Assembly (NCBI GenBank): GCA_964503615.1
Contig: CAZDBA010000030.1
Coordinates: forward strand, 1 to 35,840
Length of the DNA: 35,840 nucleotides
Direction of reading: 5' to 3'
From: CAZDBA01 sp964503615
GTDB lineage: Bacteria > Planctomycetota > Planctomycetia > Pirellulales > Pirellulaceae
Every line of letters starts with the position of its first letter. Within the stretch, counting starts at the first letter, position 1. Below are positions 24,760 through 31,723 of the stretch, in pieces. The position numbers were made by a program, and so were the translations under genes. Under the pieces are notes generated by a model. It was not told where the DNA came from, did not search any database, and saw nothing but the letters and a program-made list of their open reading frames with translations.

Positions 24760-26262
24760 TTATCTCGCCAGTTTCCATTCTCTGTAATAAGCATCTAATC
24801 TCATTTTCACCTCATGCTCTGTCAATTCGCCTGCTTCGACCAAATTGTTTAGCGCGGCATGGAATTTACTTACCGTTTGAACAAGCTCACGGTTTTCTTT
24901 AGTTTTCTCATCCTCAGTCAGCTCGCCTTCAACTACTAAGGATCGTTCGGCAATTAACTGTTGGAGTTTTATTTCAGCCGCAGCTACTCGTTTCCTCGCT
25001 TCGGGATCAACGACTCGTCGCTTACCTTTGTTGTCTTCACCCTCTTTTCCTAGAACATCATTCAATGCTGCCAATGCAAGCAGAGTTCTGGGGTCGGGTT
25101 TCTCGACAGCTTCGACAGTTTTCGTTAGCATTTGAGCAATTTCCGCTAAAGCCTTTTGCCGATCATCATGATCATGCTTTGCAACTTCATATTCAGCTGG
25201 CTGGCCCTGCTGATGTTCTTGACCCGTGTCTTGGGCATCTACAAACCCAAACGGAATTACAAACAAGGCAAAGTACACTGCCAGCACAGACCGCTTTGGA
25301 GTTGGGTGTTGGATTGAATCTCGGGTCATAATCAATTTAATTCTCCGTTCCAGAAAACCACCACTATTAATTTCACATACCATCGCCGGTGGACTGACGA
25401 CCGGACTTACAAGTGATTCGACCGTGGTCAAAATTGTATTTGCATAAGTTTTTGCACTTGGATTGAGCTTGCTAAGCACCAACTCGTCGCAGCAAGCTTC
25501 TTCAACGCCGCGCAGATTGCGCTGAGCCCACCAAACGATCGGATTCCACCAAAAGAATACCCGGGCCAACCACTCCAGCCAGCGGACTAAATAATCCCGT
25601 CGGCATATATGTGCCATTTCGTGTGCCAGAATCAACTGGCATTGTTCGTCACTCATTTTGTCCATTACCGATTGCGGCAAGACGATTTTTACATCGCCAC
25701 CTACCCACCAAACCATGGGAGAGATGTTAGCCGTTGTCGTCGTAATAGTAGGCATCTTCTGTAGACCTAGTTGTTGTGCGAGCCGTTCACCAACGTTCAG
25801 CAATTTACGCTCGGTCTGCTGTGTACTGCGTTTCAACAGTAAATGGAACCGTACAATCCGCGCGATGGAAATAAGCAAGACGCTTATCGTTCCAAGCAAC
25901 CAGGCCACGCCAAGCCATGGCTTGGTCGTGTTCCAAAAAGACGCAGAGACGACTTCGCTGGCTGCCAAATCGCCTCGGTCCATTTCACTTTCGCTGTGAA
26001 CTTGATCGACAATTGCTACCGTTGCTCCTTGAGGGTCTTTATCGCTCACAAACTTCGTCGCCACAGACTCAGACGGAGCCGCTATAAGCGATAAAGGTAA
26101 GTTGAAGATCGGCGGCGTCACTAATTTGACTAGAACTAAAATCCATAACAGATGAGTCAACTTAGGGCGGTTGGCGTAAACGCCTACGCTATAGGCCACG
26201 ATCGCAAGCAAACAAGCAATCGTCGCGTTGCTGATACCAAATTGAAAAATTGTTTCCATCAT
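24760..26262 (-). CDS. BlaR1-like M56 family membrane metalloprotease
   Basis: A 500-residue sensor-type zinc metalloprotease. Membrane helices lie at about 10-30, 36-60, 117-138 and 327-345. The zinc site is HEMAH (214-218) with downstream EEACCDE (254-260) supplying the third ligand, as in BlaR1/MecR1. In those proteins, signal sensing triggers cleavage that inactivates the BlaI/MecI repressor. The beta-lactam-binding C-terminal domain of BlaR1 is absent. After the last helix there is an extracytoplasmic part of about 150 residues that is helical and charged, with two similar segments, VEGELTEDE and EAGELTEHEVKMRLDAYYRE. The signal is therefore probably not a beta-lactam. The start overlaps the blaI-like stop by four bases (ATGA), so the two are translationally coupled. 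Confidence 0.9.
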   Translation of the reverse strand: MMETIFQFGISNATIACLLAIVAYSVGVYANRPKLTHLLWILVLVKLVTPPIFNLPLSLIAAPSESVATKFVSDKDPQGATVAIVDQVHSESEMDRGDLAASEVVSASFWNTTKPWLGVAWLLGTISVLLISIARIVRFHLLLKRSTQQTERKLLNVGERLAQQLGLQKMPTITTTTANISPMVWWVGGDVKIVLPQSVMDKMSDEQCQLILAHEMAHICRRDYLVRWLEWLARVFFWWNPIVWWAQRNLRGVEEACCDELVLSKLNPSAKTYANTILTTVESLVSPVVSPPAMVCEINSGGFLERRIKLIMTRDSIQHPTPKRSVLAVYFALFVIPFGFVDAQDTGQEHQQGQPAEYEVAKHDHDDRQKALAEIAQMLTKTVEAVEKPDPRTLLALAALNDVLGKEGEDNKGKRRVVDPEARKRVAAAEIKLQQLIAERSLVVEGELTEDEKTKENRELVQTVSKFHAALNNLVEAGELTEHEVKMRLDAYYREWKLAR

Positions 26263-26684
26263 GACTTTTTCCCTTTGGTTTTGCTTGAAGATTTTTGTTT
26301 GGTCTTCTTACTGTCGGGATACTTATCGAGTGCTTCACGGATCCGCGCAATGTCCTTGGGAGCAATCTTCTTGTGCTCAACCAAGTGTGTAATCAATGGT
26401 GCAAATGCACCTGAAGTCAGTTTGTCAGCTAATGATTCAAGCTGCTGCCCTGCATATTGCTCGCGTGAAACGATCGCCGAAAAAAAATGTACGGCGATAC
26501 TCTTATCCCGATCTATGAAGCCCTTTTTCTCAAGCCGTTGTAACAATCGTTGAACGGTTCCATGTTGAGCTTTCTTTTTGTTGGGATAAAGCTGCTCACG
26601 AATTTCCCGAGCCGTCATTCGATCATCCTTTTGCCAAAGCAAATTCATGACCGCTAGTTCTGCGTTGGCAAGCGTTTGGCTCAT
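26259..26684 (-). CDS. BlaI/MecI family transcriptional repressor
   Basis: A 141-residue winged-helix repressor. The N-terminus (ANAELAVMNLLWQKDDRMTA) and the recognition segment (KKAQHGTVQRLLQRLEKKGF) match the BlaI/MecI family. The C-terminal half is a dimerisation region, ending in a Lys/Ser-rich tail of about 20 residues. Such repressors bind palindromes as dimers and are removed by the cognate M56 protease, here encoded by the next, overlapping gene. A palindrome at 26753-26771, 69 bases before the start codon, is the likely autoregulatory operator. A degraded copy of this gene and its operator lies at 27947-28282. Confidence 0.93.
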   Translation of the reverse strand: MSQTLANAELAVMNLLWQKDDRMTAREIREQLYPNKKKAQHGTVQRLLQRLEKKGFIDRDKSIAVHFFSAIVSREQYAGQQLESLADKLTSGAFAPLITHLVEHKKIAPKDIARIREALDKYPDSKKTKQKSSSKTKGKKS

Positions 26685-26752
26685 CTAATCCCTTTACTGC
26701 TTTAAAGGTGGTCGAGTTAAATGCAACGTCAACCCGTCGCCCGTACACCACA

Positions 26753-26771
26753 GTACGACTTTGTGTCGTAC
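26753..26771. promoter_or_regulatory. Probable BlaI operator
   Basis: GTACGAC and GTCGTAC form a perfect 7-base palindrome with a 5-base spacer, just upstream of the blaI-like gene. The duplicated region carries the same element at the same place (28264-28282) with one arm base changed while much of the surrounding DNA has diverged. This supports a functional operator. Confidence 0.7.
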
Positions 26772-26939
26772 ATGTCAAGATTGAAAACGAAGGAAAGGGC
26801 GACAAGGGTTCGAATCAGACGAATTATCAATGATGAGAGCAATAAGATCGCCGAAGTTCAAAAGCAATTGGCCGATCATGAGACAAACCTTGCACAGGCC
26901 ATGACACGATGGGAAGAGCTAGAGTGGCTATCCGGCTAG
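26772..26939 (+). CDS. Possible small helical protein divergent from the blaI-like gene
   Basis: A frame of 55 codons from the ATG at 26772 to the TAG at 26939, also open upstream to an ATG at 26721. The product would be charged and helical (IAEVQKQLADHETNLAQAMT), ending in WEELEWLSG. The start falls directly after the operator, so the blaI-like repressor could control it, but a leaderless message would be needed. In the duplicated region, the frame is broken just past the operator. No Shine-Dalgarno sequence is seen and no family is recognised, so it may not be a gene. Bases 26940-27117 hold nothing I can identify. Confidence 0.25.
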   Translation: MSRLKTKERATRVRIRRIINDESNKIAEVQKQLADHETNLAQAMTRWEELEWLSG

Positions 26940-27117
26940 TTATTCGAATGTGAAATTTCGTGAGTCGCAGCCTGCCCCCTTTTGGATCTACGAGAAAAGC
27001 ACCGTCGAGCGAATTGACGATCAACGGTGCCGTGATGAAGTGAGCCTTGCGACTGTGCTATTGACGACTGGCTAGCCGACCGCTCAATGAAGCGCAACGG
27101 GACGCGTTTATTAAGAA

Positions 27118-27855
27118 CTAATTGTTGAGCAAAATTTCAATGAAGCTAGGGATATCACCGAAGTTCACTTCAGCGTCTTGGTTGCAGTCTGCCTGAGCGA
27201 GAAAAGTACCTCCTGCCAATGCGGTAATCATCGCTGGGATATCATCAAACGTCACTGCACCGTCCAGGTTGCAATCACCTAGCACTACAGAATTGACCTG
27301 TGTGCTGATTACCGCGAAAACTGACCGGCTAAGTGCTTCACCTAGGTCAACTTCCAAGAACGCAAAAATAGAACCAAGCGTCGGTTCCGCAAGAACAACA
27401 ATCGAGTCCGGGCTAGGTGTAAACTGCATCGCCGGATCGACGGGCAGACCATCCGTTTCAAACGAGTTACCCAAATCGTAGACCAAGATTGTACTGTCCC
27501 CAGCCCCGTCTTGGAGAAAGATTCCGCCACCAGCAAGATCCCGCTGGACAGTAACAGTGCCACCGGAAAAATCGACCTCAGAGACGAAGCCACTCTCGAA
27601 CTCAATCGAGGCCGACAAAATTGCACCCGGATACTCTCCGCGATCCGAGTCGGGGTCTGCATCTAGTACGGATGTGTCGATCACAAACTCAGCGACAAAC
27701 GACTCTCCATCCAACGGGCGTTCAAATCCAGGGAATTCACTAGTTTCAAAGTTGCCAGAAAGGGAGTAGGTAACTTGGCCATACAATTGACCAGCTGACA
27801 CAAAAAAGAGGAAACACAAACTCAGAGATAAAGCTGTTCGAATTAAAAAATTCAT
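27118..27855 (-). CDS. Secreted protein with C-terminal dockerin-type repeats
   Basis: A 245-residue exported protein. The frame is open to 27990, but the ATG at 27855 sits behind an AAGGTGG ribosome-binding site and starts a standard signal peptide (residues 1-26, cleavage near LYG-QVT), so I chose it. Residues 27-190 are a beta-rich domain of unknown family with an opening line (VTYSLSGNFETSEFPGFE) typical of short planctomycete exoproteins. Residues 193-211 (GDCNLDGAVTFDDIPAMI) and 223-241 (DCNQDAEVNFGDIPSFIE) are two dockerin/EF-hand-type calcium-binding repeats, widespread at the ends of planctomycete secreted proteins. The gene lies between the intact blaI-blaR1 region and the degraded blaI copy, so it was probably enclosed when that region was duplicated. 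Confidence 0.85.
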   Translation of the reverse strand: MNFLIRTALSLSLCFLFFVSAGQLYGQVTYSLSGNFETSEFPGFERPLDGESFVAEFVIDTSVLDADPDSDRGEYPGAILSASIEFESGFVSEVDFSGGTVTVQRDLAGGGIFLQDGAGDSTILVYDLGNSFETDGLPVDPAMQFTPSPDSIVVLAEPTLGSIFAFLEVDLGEALSRSVFAVISTQVNSVVLGDCNLDGAVTFDDIPAMITALAGGTFLAQADCNQDAEVNFGDIPSFIEILLNN

Positions 27856-27946
27856 CACACCACCTTTTTGAAAAAAGAAAAAAAACGGACTGGGAGTTTT
27901 AATCGGCCTACCAAAGAGAAAAAGAGTGGCGGAATATCGCATGCTT

Positions 27947-28180
27947 GCCCTGCATATTGCTCGTGTGAAACGATCGCCAAAAAAATGCACGGCGTCTCTT
28001 ATCCCGATCTATGAAGCCCTTTTTCTCAAGCCGTTGTAACAATCGTTGAACGGTTCCATGTTGAGCTTTCATTTTGTTGGGATAAAGCTGCCCACGAATT
28101 TCCCGAGCCGTCATTCGATCATTCTTTTGCCAAAGCAAATTCGTGACCGCTAGTTCTGCGTTGGCAGGTGTTTGGCTCAT
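27947..28180 (-). pseudogene. Truncated, frameshifted copy of the blaI-like gene
   Basis: The first 61 codons match the repressor at 26259-26684 with few changes (MSQTPANAELAVTNLLWQKN, then KAQHGTVQRLLQRLEKKGFI). Just after FIDRDK, two small deletions relative to the intact copy shift the frame, so the dimerisation half is lost. DNA similarity continues to about 27947 (the equivalent of the AGQQLE codons) and then stops abruptly. No M56 gene copy follows. The DNA-binding half could still be made as a 90-residue protein with an unrelated tail, but loss of the dimerisation region argues against function. Confidence 0.88.
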
Positions 28181-28263
28181 TTGATCCTTTTACTGCTTTA
28201 AAGGTAGCGTCGAGTTAAACCCAACGACAATCCGTCGCCGAAATACGGCGTCAATGCACTATA

Positions 28264-28282
28264 GTACGACTCGGTGTCGTAT
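28264..28282. promoter_or_regulatory. Second copy of the BlaI-type operator
   Basis: GTACGAC, 5 bases, GTCGTAT: the same palindrome as at 26753-26771 with one base changed, at the same place relative to the truncated blaI copy. The intact repressor could still bind here. Similarity to the other copy extends to about 28340. Bases 28283-28540 hold only an unsupported short frame (GTG at 28310 to TGA at 28450) and the hairpin at 28513. Confidence 0.6.
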
Positions 28283-28512
28283 GCGTCAAGAGTGAAAATG
28301 AATTAAAAGGTGACATGGTCCGAATCAGATGATTTATCAACAATTCTCCGCGGACGTTGTCTTGTGAAAGTTGCTGTTGCCGAGGCGATAAAAGGCGTTG
28401 AAGAGAATATTAGTTGGTTAAGAGAAGTCCGTGGGCTGCTTGGATTTTGAACCACAAAGGAAATGCTTTAGCAAAGCTGCATTGTTTCGAATCTTTCAAA
28501 AGAGCATGCCCG

Positions 28513-28532
28513 AAAAAGGTTCACGCCTTTTT
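28513..28532 (-). terminator. Short hairpin after the phosphatase-family gene
   Basis: AAAAAGG and CCTTTTT pair around a 6-base loop, 9 bases past the stop of the minus-strand gene ending at 28541. The T run forms part of the stem, so the structure is weak and symmetric. It is a plausible intrinsic terminator for that gene. Confidence 0.4.
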
Positions 28533-28540
28533 AGGAAGCC

Positions 28541-29242
28541 TTAGAGTTGTTGCACGCTACCGCTCATGGGGAAATGGTCGGACAGATGGAATCGCTCCTC
28601 GTTGTATTCAACTTTATCGTCCCAGACCTCGACTTCATCGACGGCGACTTGGTCATTGTGAAAATAACGCGTAAAGTAGGCGGTGAATTGGCGAGAATTC
28701 GGACGGAATTGGTTGATCTTGGTGTCCCATGTCGGGCGAGGTGGGCGATGGCCCGTCAGACCGAGCGCCTCAATGCCCGCCTCCTCTTTGATGCGGGTGT
28801 TGGTGTCTCCGGCGACTACCAAGCCAGATGTTTCACATTTTTCGATCAGTTTTGCCAACATGCGCATTCGTTTGTCCACGCCTTCCTGACTGGGCGCCAA
28901 GTGGACGTTGGCCAAGGTTAGTTGTCGCGATTCCATTTTGGCGAGCACCGCAAACCGACCGATCGCTATCGATTCGATTTCATCTTTCATCTCGTTGCGA
29001 ACCAATGTCGCAATGTTTCCGCTGTGACTTTCCGTATTTGCTGGCAGTAGATCATGAGTTTCAACGTAGGGTACCAATCCCGGTAGCTCTTGAAAAAACA
29101 CGAAATCGGGGTCCAGCTGCAAGACGAGCTCGCGGACTTTTGCCTCCGTGTGTTCCAGCGACCACCCAGCCGGGGCCTCGTGCGAAGAGACCATCATGCA
29201 CAGATTCCAAGTCAGAAATGTAATAGGTTCAGTTGTTGGCAT
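28541..29242 (-). CDS. Endonuclease/exonuclease/phosphatase (EEP) family protein
   Basis: A 233-residue cytoplasmic protein with no signal peptide. The EEP fold landmarks are in order: TWNLC (Asn13), FFQELPG (Glu52, metal ligand), NVHLAPS (His114), AGDTNTR (Asp146 and Asn148) and LSDHFPM (Asp222-His223 catalytic pair). Members cut phosphodiesters or phosphate esters in DNA, RNA, lipids or small molecules. The fold alone does not fix the substrate, though the small size suits a minimal DNase or phosphodiesterase. The gene diverges from the dihydrouridine synthase gene across 74 bases. Confidence 0.88.
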   Translation of the reverse strand: MPTTEPITFLTWNLCMMVSSHEAPAGWSLEHTEAKVRELVLQLDPDFVFFQELPGLVPYVETHDLLPANTESHSGNIATLVRNEMKDEIESIAIGRFAVLAKMESRQLTLANVHLAPSQEGVDKRMRMLAKLIEKCETSGLVVAGDTNTRIKEEAGIEALGLTGHRPPRPTWDTKINQFRPNSRQFTAYFTRYFHNDQVAVDEVEVWDDKVEYNEERFHLSDHFPMSGSVQQL

Positions 29243-29316
29243 AGGTACTCATTGGGGCAAATCGCCAGCTCTTTTTTGAGGCTACAGTCCAATTTTCGAA
29301 ATTGTCTCTTGCCAGA

Positions 29317-30420
29317 ATGCTGGGATTGAAAAAGAATCTTGGGATGTATGTTACACCGATACAAAATTCGATAAACCCGAGTGAAGGCCCGCTGCCCGAG
29401 ATCCCTGAACTGAAGATTGGCGATTTGGTCGTTGATCCTCCGATTCTGCAGGCTCCCATGGCGGGGTTTACCAATTTCGCCTTTCGCCAAGTCGTGCGCG
29501 AATACGGCGGAGTGGGTTTGCAAGCCACAGAGATGATCAATGCCCGTGGGTTTGCCTGGCTGGACGAACACGAAGCTGAGCACCCGGATCGACTTTGGGG
29601 AGTCGGTGACGAACCGCGCCCTTTGGCAGTTCAGATCTGGGACAACGATCCGGAAACAATGGCCAAAGTCGGAGCGCGTTTGGTGGAAGAGTATGCCGTC
29701 AGCGTGGTGGACATTAATTTCGGTTGCCCTGTTCGGCAAGTGACTCACAAGGCTAAAAGCGGCAGTTATTTGTTGAGGCACCCGGACCAGATGGGCCGAA
29801 TTATTGAACAGTTGGTAAAAGCTTGCGCGCCGACGCCAGTGACCGCAAAAATTCGACTGGGCTGTACTCGTGACAACATTAATGCGAACGATGTTGCTCA
29901 GGTTGTCGAGGGGGCTGGCGCGAAAGCACTGACCGTCCATGGCCGTACGGCACAGGATATGTTTCGTGGTACTGCCGACTGGGATCGAATTTCAGCGATC
30001 AAGCCGTACCTGAAAAAGATCCCGTTAATTGGCAATGGTGATCTTGATTCGGCCGAAGCTGTAGTCGATGTATTTCGCAAGTACGATGTCGACGGTGTAA
30101 TGATCGCGCGGGCCTGTTTAGGGCGACCATGGTTATTTGGTCAGGCGGCTGCGGCACTCAAAGGCCAACCGATTCCGCCCGAGCCGACTTTGCAAGAGCA
30201 GAAACAGTGCATGTTGCATCACTACGACCTGGTCGTCAGTCGATTTGGCGAGCAAAAGGGGACGATGTTGATGCGCAAGTACGCTTGTTGCTACGCGCAA
30301 GGCAAACATGGCGCGCGGCATTTCCGCAGTCATGTTGCAAAAGTCAGTTCGCGCGAAGAGTTTTATTCTGTAGTCGAAGAGTTCTTTCCGACCGTTGTTC
30401 CCACAAAGAAACAAGACTGA
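29317..30420 (+). CDS. tRNA-dihydrouridine synthase, DusB-like
   Basis: A 367-residue flavoenzyme that reduces uridine to dihydrouridine in the D-loop of tRNA. The FMN-binding barrel opens with LQAPMAGFTNFAFRQVV. The catalytic Cys137 lies in VDINFGCPVRQV. FMN phosphate contacts follow in VHGRTAQDMFRG, IGNGDLDSAE and GVMIARACLGRPWLFGQ, and a C-terminal helical tRNA-binding part ends the chain. The frame is open to a TTG at 29302; I took the ATG at 29317, although the ATG at 29344 would give a more usual length. Ribosome-binding signals do not decide. The gene is convergent with the HD-GYP regulator gene, with 34 bases between them. Confidence 0.93.
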   Translation: MLGLKKNLGMYVTPIQNSINPSEGPLPEIPELKIGDLVVDPPILQAPMAGFTNFAFRQVVREYGGVGLQATEMINARGFAWLDEHEAEHPDRLWGVGDEPRPLAVQIWDNDPETMAKVGARLVEEYAVSVVDINFGCPVRQVTHKAKSGSYLLRHPDQMGRIIEQLVKACAPTPVTAKIRLGCTRDNINANDVAQVVEGAGAKALTVHGRTAQDMFRGTADWDRISAIKPYLKKIPLIGNGDLDSAEAVVDVFRKYDVDGVMIARACLGRPWLFGQAAAALKGQPIPPEPTLQEQKQCMLHHYDLVVSRFGEQKGTMLMRKYACCYAQGKHGARHFRSHVAKVSSREEFYSVVEEFFPTVVPTKKQD

Positions 30421-30454
30421 CCGGACGGCATTCCCGCGACCAGTCAGACTCAGT

Positions 30455-31672
30455 TTAAAGCTGAGATACCGGAGTGGCGCGGATCGCTTCTATATCAGCG
30501 ATTCGTTCCAGGAAGGCATCCAATACTTGTGGATCAAACCGTATACCTCGGTCGTTAAGCATGATTTCCAGCGACTTTTCGATTGGAAACGCGGCTTTGT
30601 ACGGGCGATCACTGCACAACGCATCGTAAACGTCGGCAACGCAAGTAATCCGACCTTCGAGTGGAATCTGGTCTCCTACCAAGCCATTGGGGTATCCTTG
30701 TCCATTCCATTTTTCATGGTGAGTTCGGCAGATAACCGATGCCATATTGAGCAAAGGTGATTCGAGTTCGTTGACTAACTGCAAAACAGAATTGGTGTTT
30801 CGAACCATTGCCAATTCTTCATCAGCCATTGGTTTCATGATTCGACACCCCAGATCACAGTGCTGCTTCATGATCTCAAATTCTTCTGCGGTGAGCTTGT
30901 TGGGGTTCAATAAAACTGAATCCGGAATCGCGATTTTTCCTACATCGTGCAGTTGAGCGGCAAGTCCAATTTGCTTGCACCATTCGGGCGACATTCCCAT
31001 TTGTTCCGCGATGATTTTGCAGAACGCTCCAACACGCAGGACGTGTTCGCCCGTTTCATTGTCCCGAAACTCAGCAGCTCGAGCGAGTACTCGAACTACT
31101 TGTTCGCGAGAACGTTCCAGTTGCTCAGTTCGTTTTCTTACTTCGGCTTCAAGATCACTCGCGTGATTTGCGAGGTTGTCGAAGTGTCGTTTTACGATCA
31201 GCGAGTTTTGAACTCGGAGGGTGAGGTCACTTTTTTCGACAGGTTTGGCAAGGAAGTCGGTCGCACCCAGTTCCAAGGCTTCCTGTTTTGTATCAGCGTC
31301 GTTAATCGCGCTCAGAATGATAAACGGCGTAGTTCGCAATGGTTTGATATGTTGCCGTTCGCGCAGAATGTCTAATCCAGACAGGTGGGGCATGTTGATG
31401 TCTAACAGGACTACGTCTGGTTTTTCGGAGCGTATTGCGTTCAACGCCTCACGCGGATCGGTTATTGTAATAAAGTTCGTGTATCCGTCGCGTGACAGGA
31501 ATTGTCTGACGACGCGGATAACAAGATCTTCATCGTCAACGATCATGATTTTTGAATTGCGCGTCAGTTGTTTGTTTGTGTTCCAATCGGTGGTCACAGC
31601 CTGGATGTGCACAGGATTTTTGACAGTAGGACTGTTCGTTTCCGCCTGTGCGATTGAGTTTGTATTGGACAT
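30455..31672 (-). CDS. Response regulator with HD-GYP output domain (RpfG-like)
   Basis: A 405-residue cytoplasmic signalling protein. Residues about 40-155 are a receiver domain with the acidic pocket MIVDDED, phospho-acceptor Asp91 in VVLLDINMP and Lys141 in FLAKPVE. A coiled-coil linker follows (about 160-195). Residues about 200-390 are an HD-GYP domain with the HD pair His240-Asp241 in LHDVGKIAIPD and the signature HHEKWNGQGYPNG (316-328). HD-GYP proteins of this type usually hydrolyse c-di-GMP, and the visible metal and GYP residues are intact. The gene lies 51 bases downstream of the hybrid kinase gene on the same strand, so the kinase is the likely phosphate donor. It offers a route to lower c-di-GMP in the same genomic region as the PilZ-type synthase partner at 9806. 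Confidence 0.94.
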   Translation of the reverse strand: MSNTNSIAQAETNSPTVKNPVHIQAVTTDWNTNKQLTRNSKIMIVDDEDLVIRVVRQFLSRDGYTNFITITDPREALNAIRSEKPDVVLLDINMPHLSGLDILRERQHIKPLRTTPFIILSAINDADTKQEALELGATDFLAKPVEKSDLTLRVQNSLIVKRHFDNLANHASDLEAEVRKRTEQLERSREQVVRVLARAAEFRDNETGEHVLRVGAFCKIIAEQMGMSPEWCKQIGLAAQLHDVGKIAIPDSVLLNPNKLTAEEFEIMKQHCDLGCRIMKPMADEELAMVRNTNSVLQLVNELESPLLNMASVICRTHHEKWNGQGYPNGLVGDQIPLEGRITCVADVYDALCSDRPYKAAFPIEKSLEIMLNDRGIRFDPQVLDAFLERIADIEAIRATPVSQL

Positions 31673-31723
31673 GGTATTTGGGTGGTTAGTACAGAACTAA
31701 AAGTTGTTTACTTGCTGAGCTTT

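Noticed and set aside
28310..28450. 46-codon frame after the second operator
   Set aside because: It needs a GTG start, has no ribosome-binding site, and lies in a decayed duplicate.
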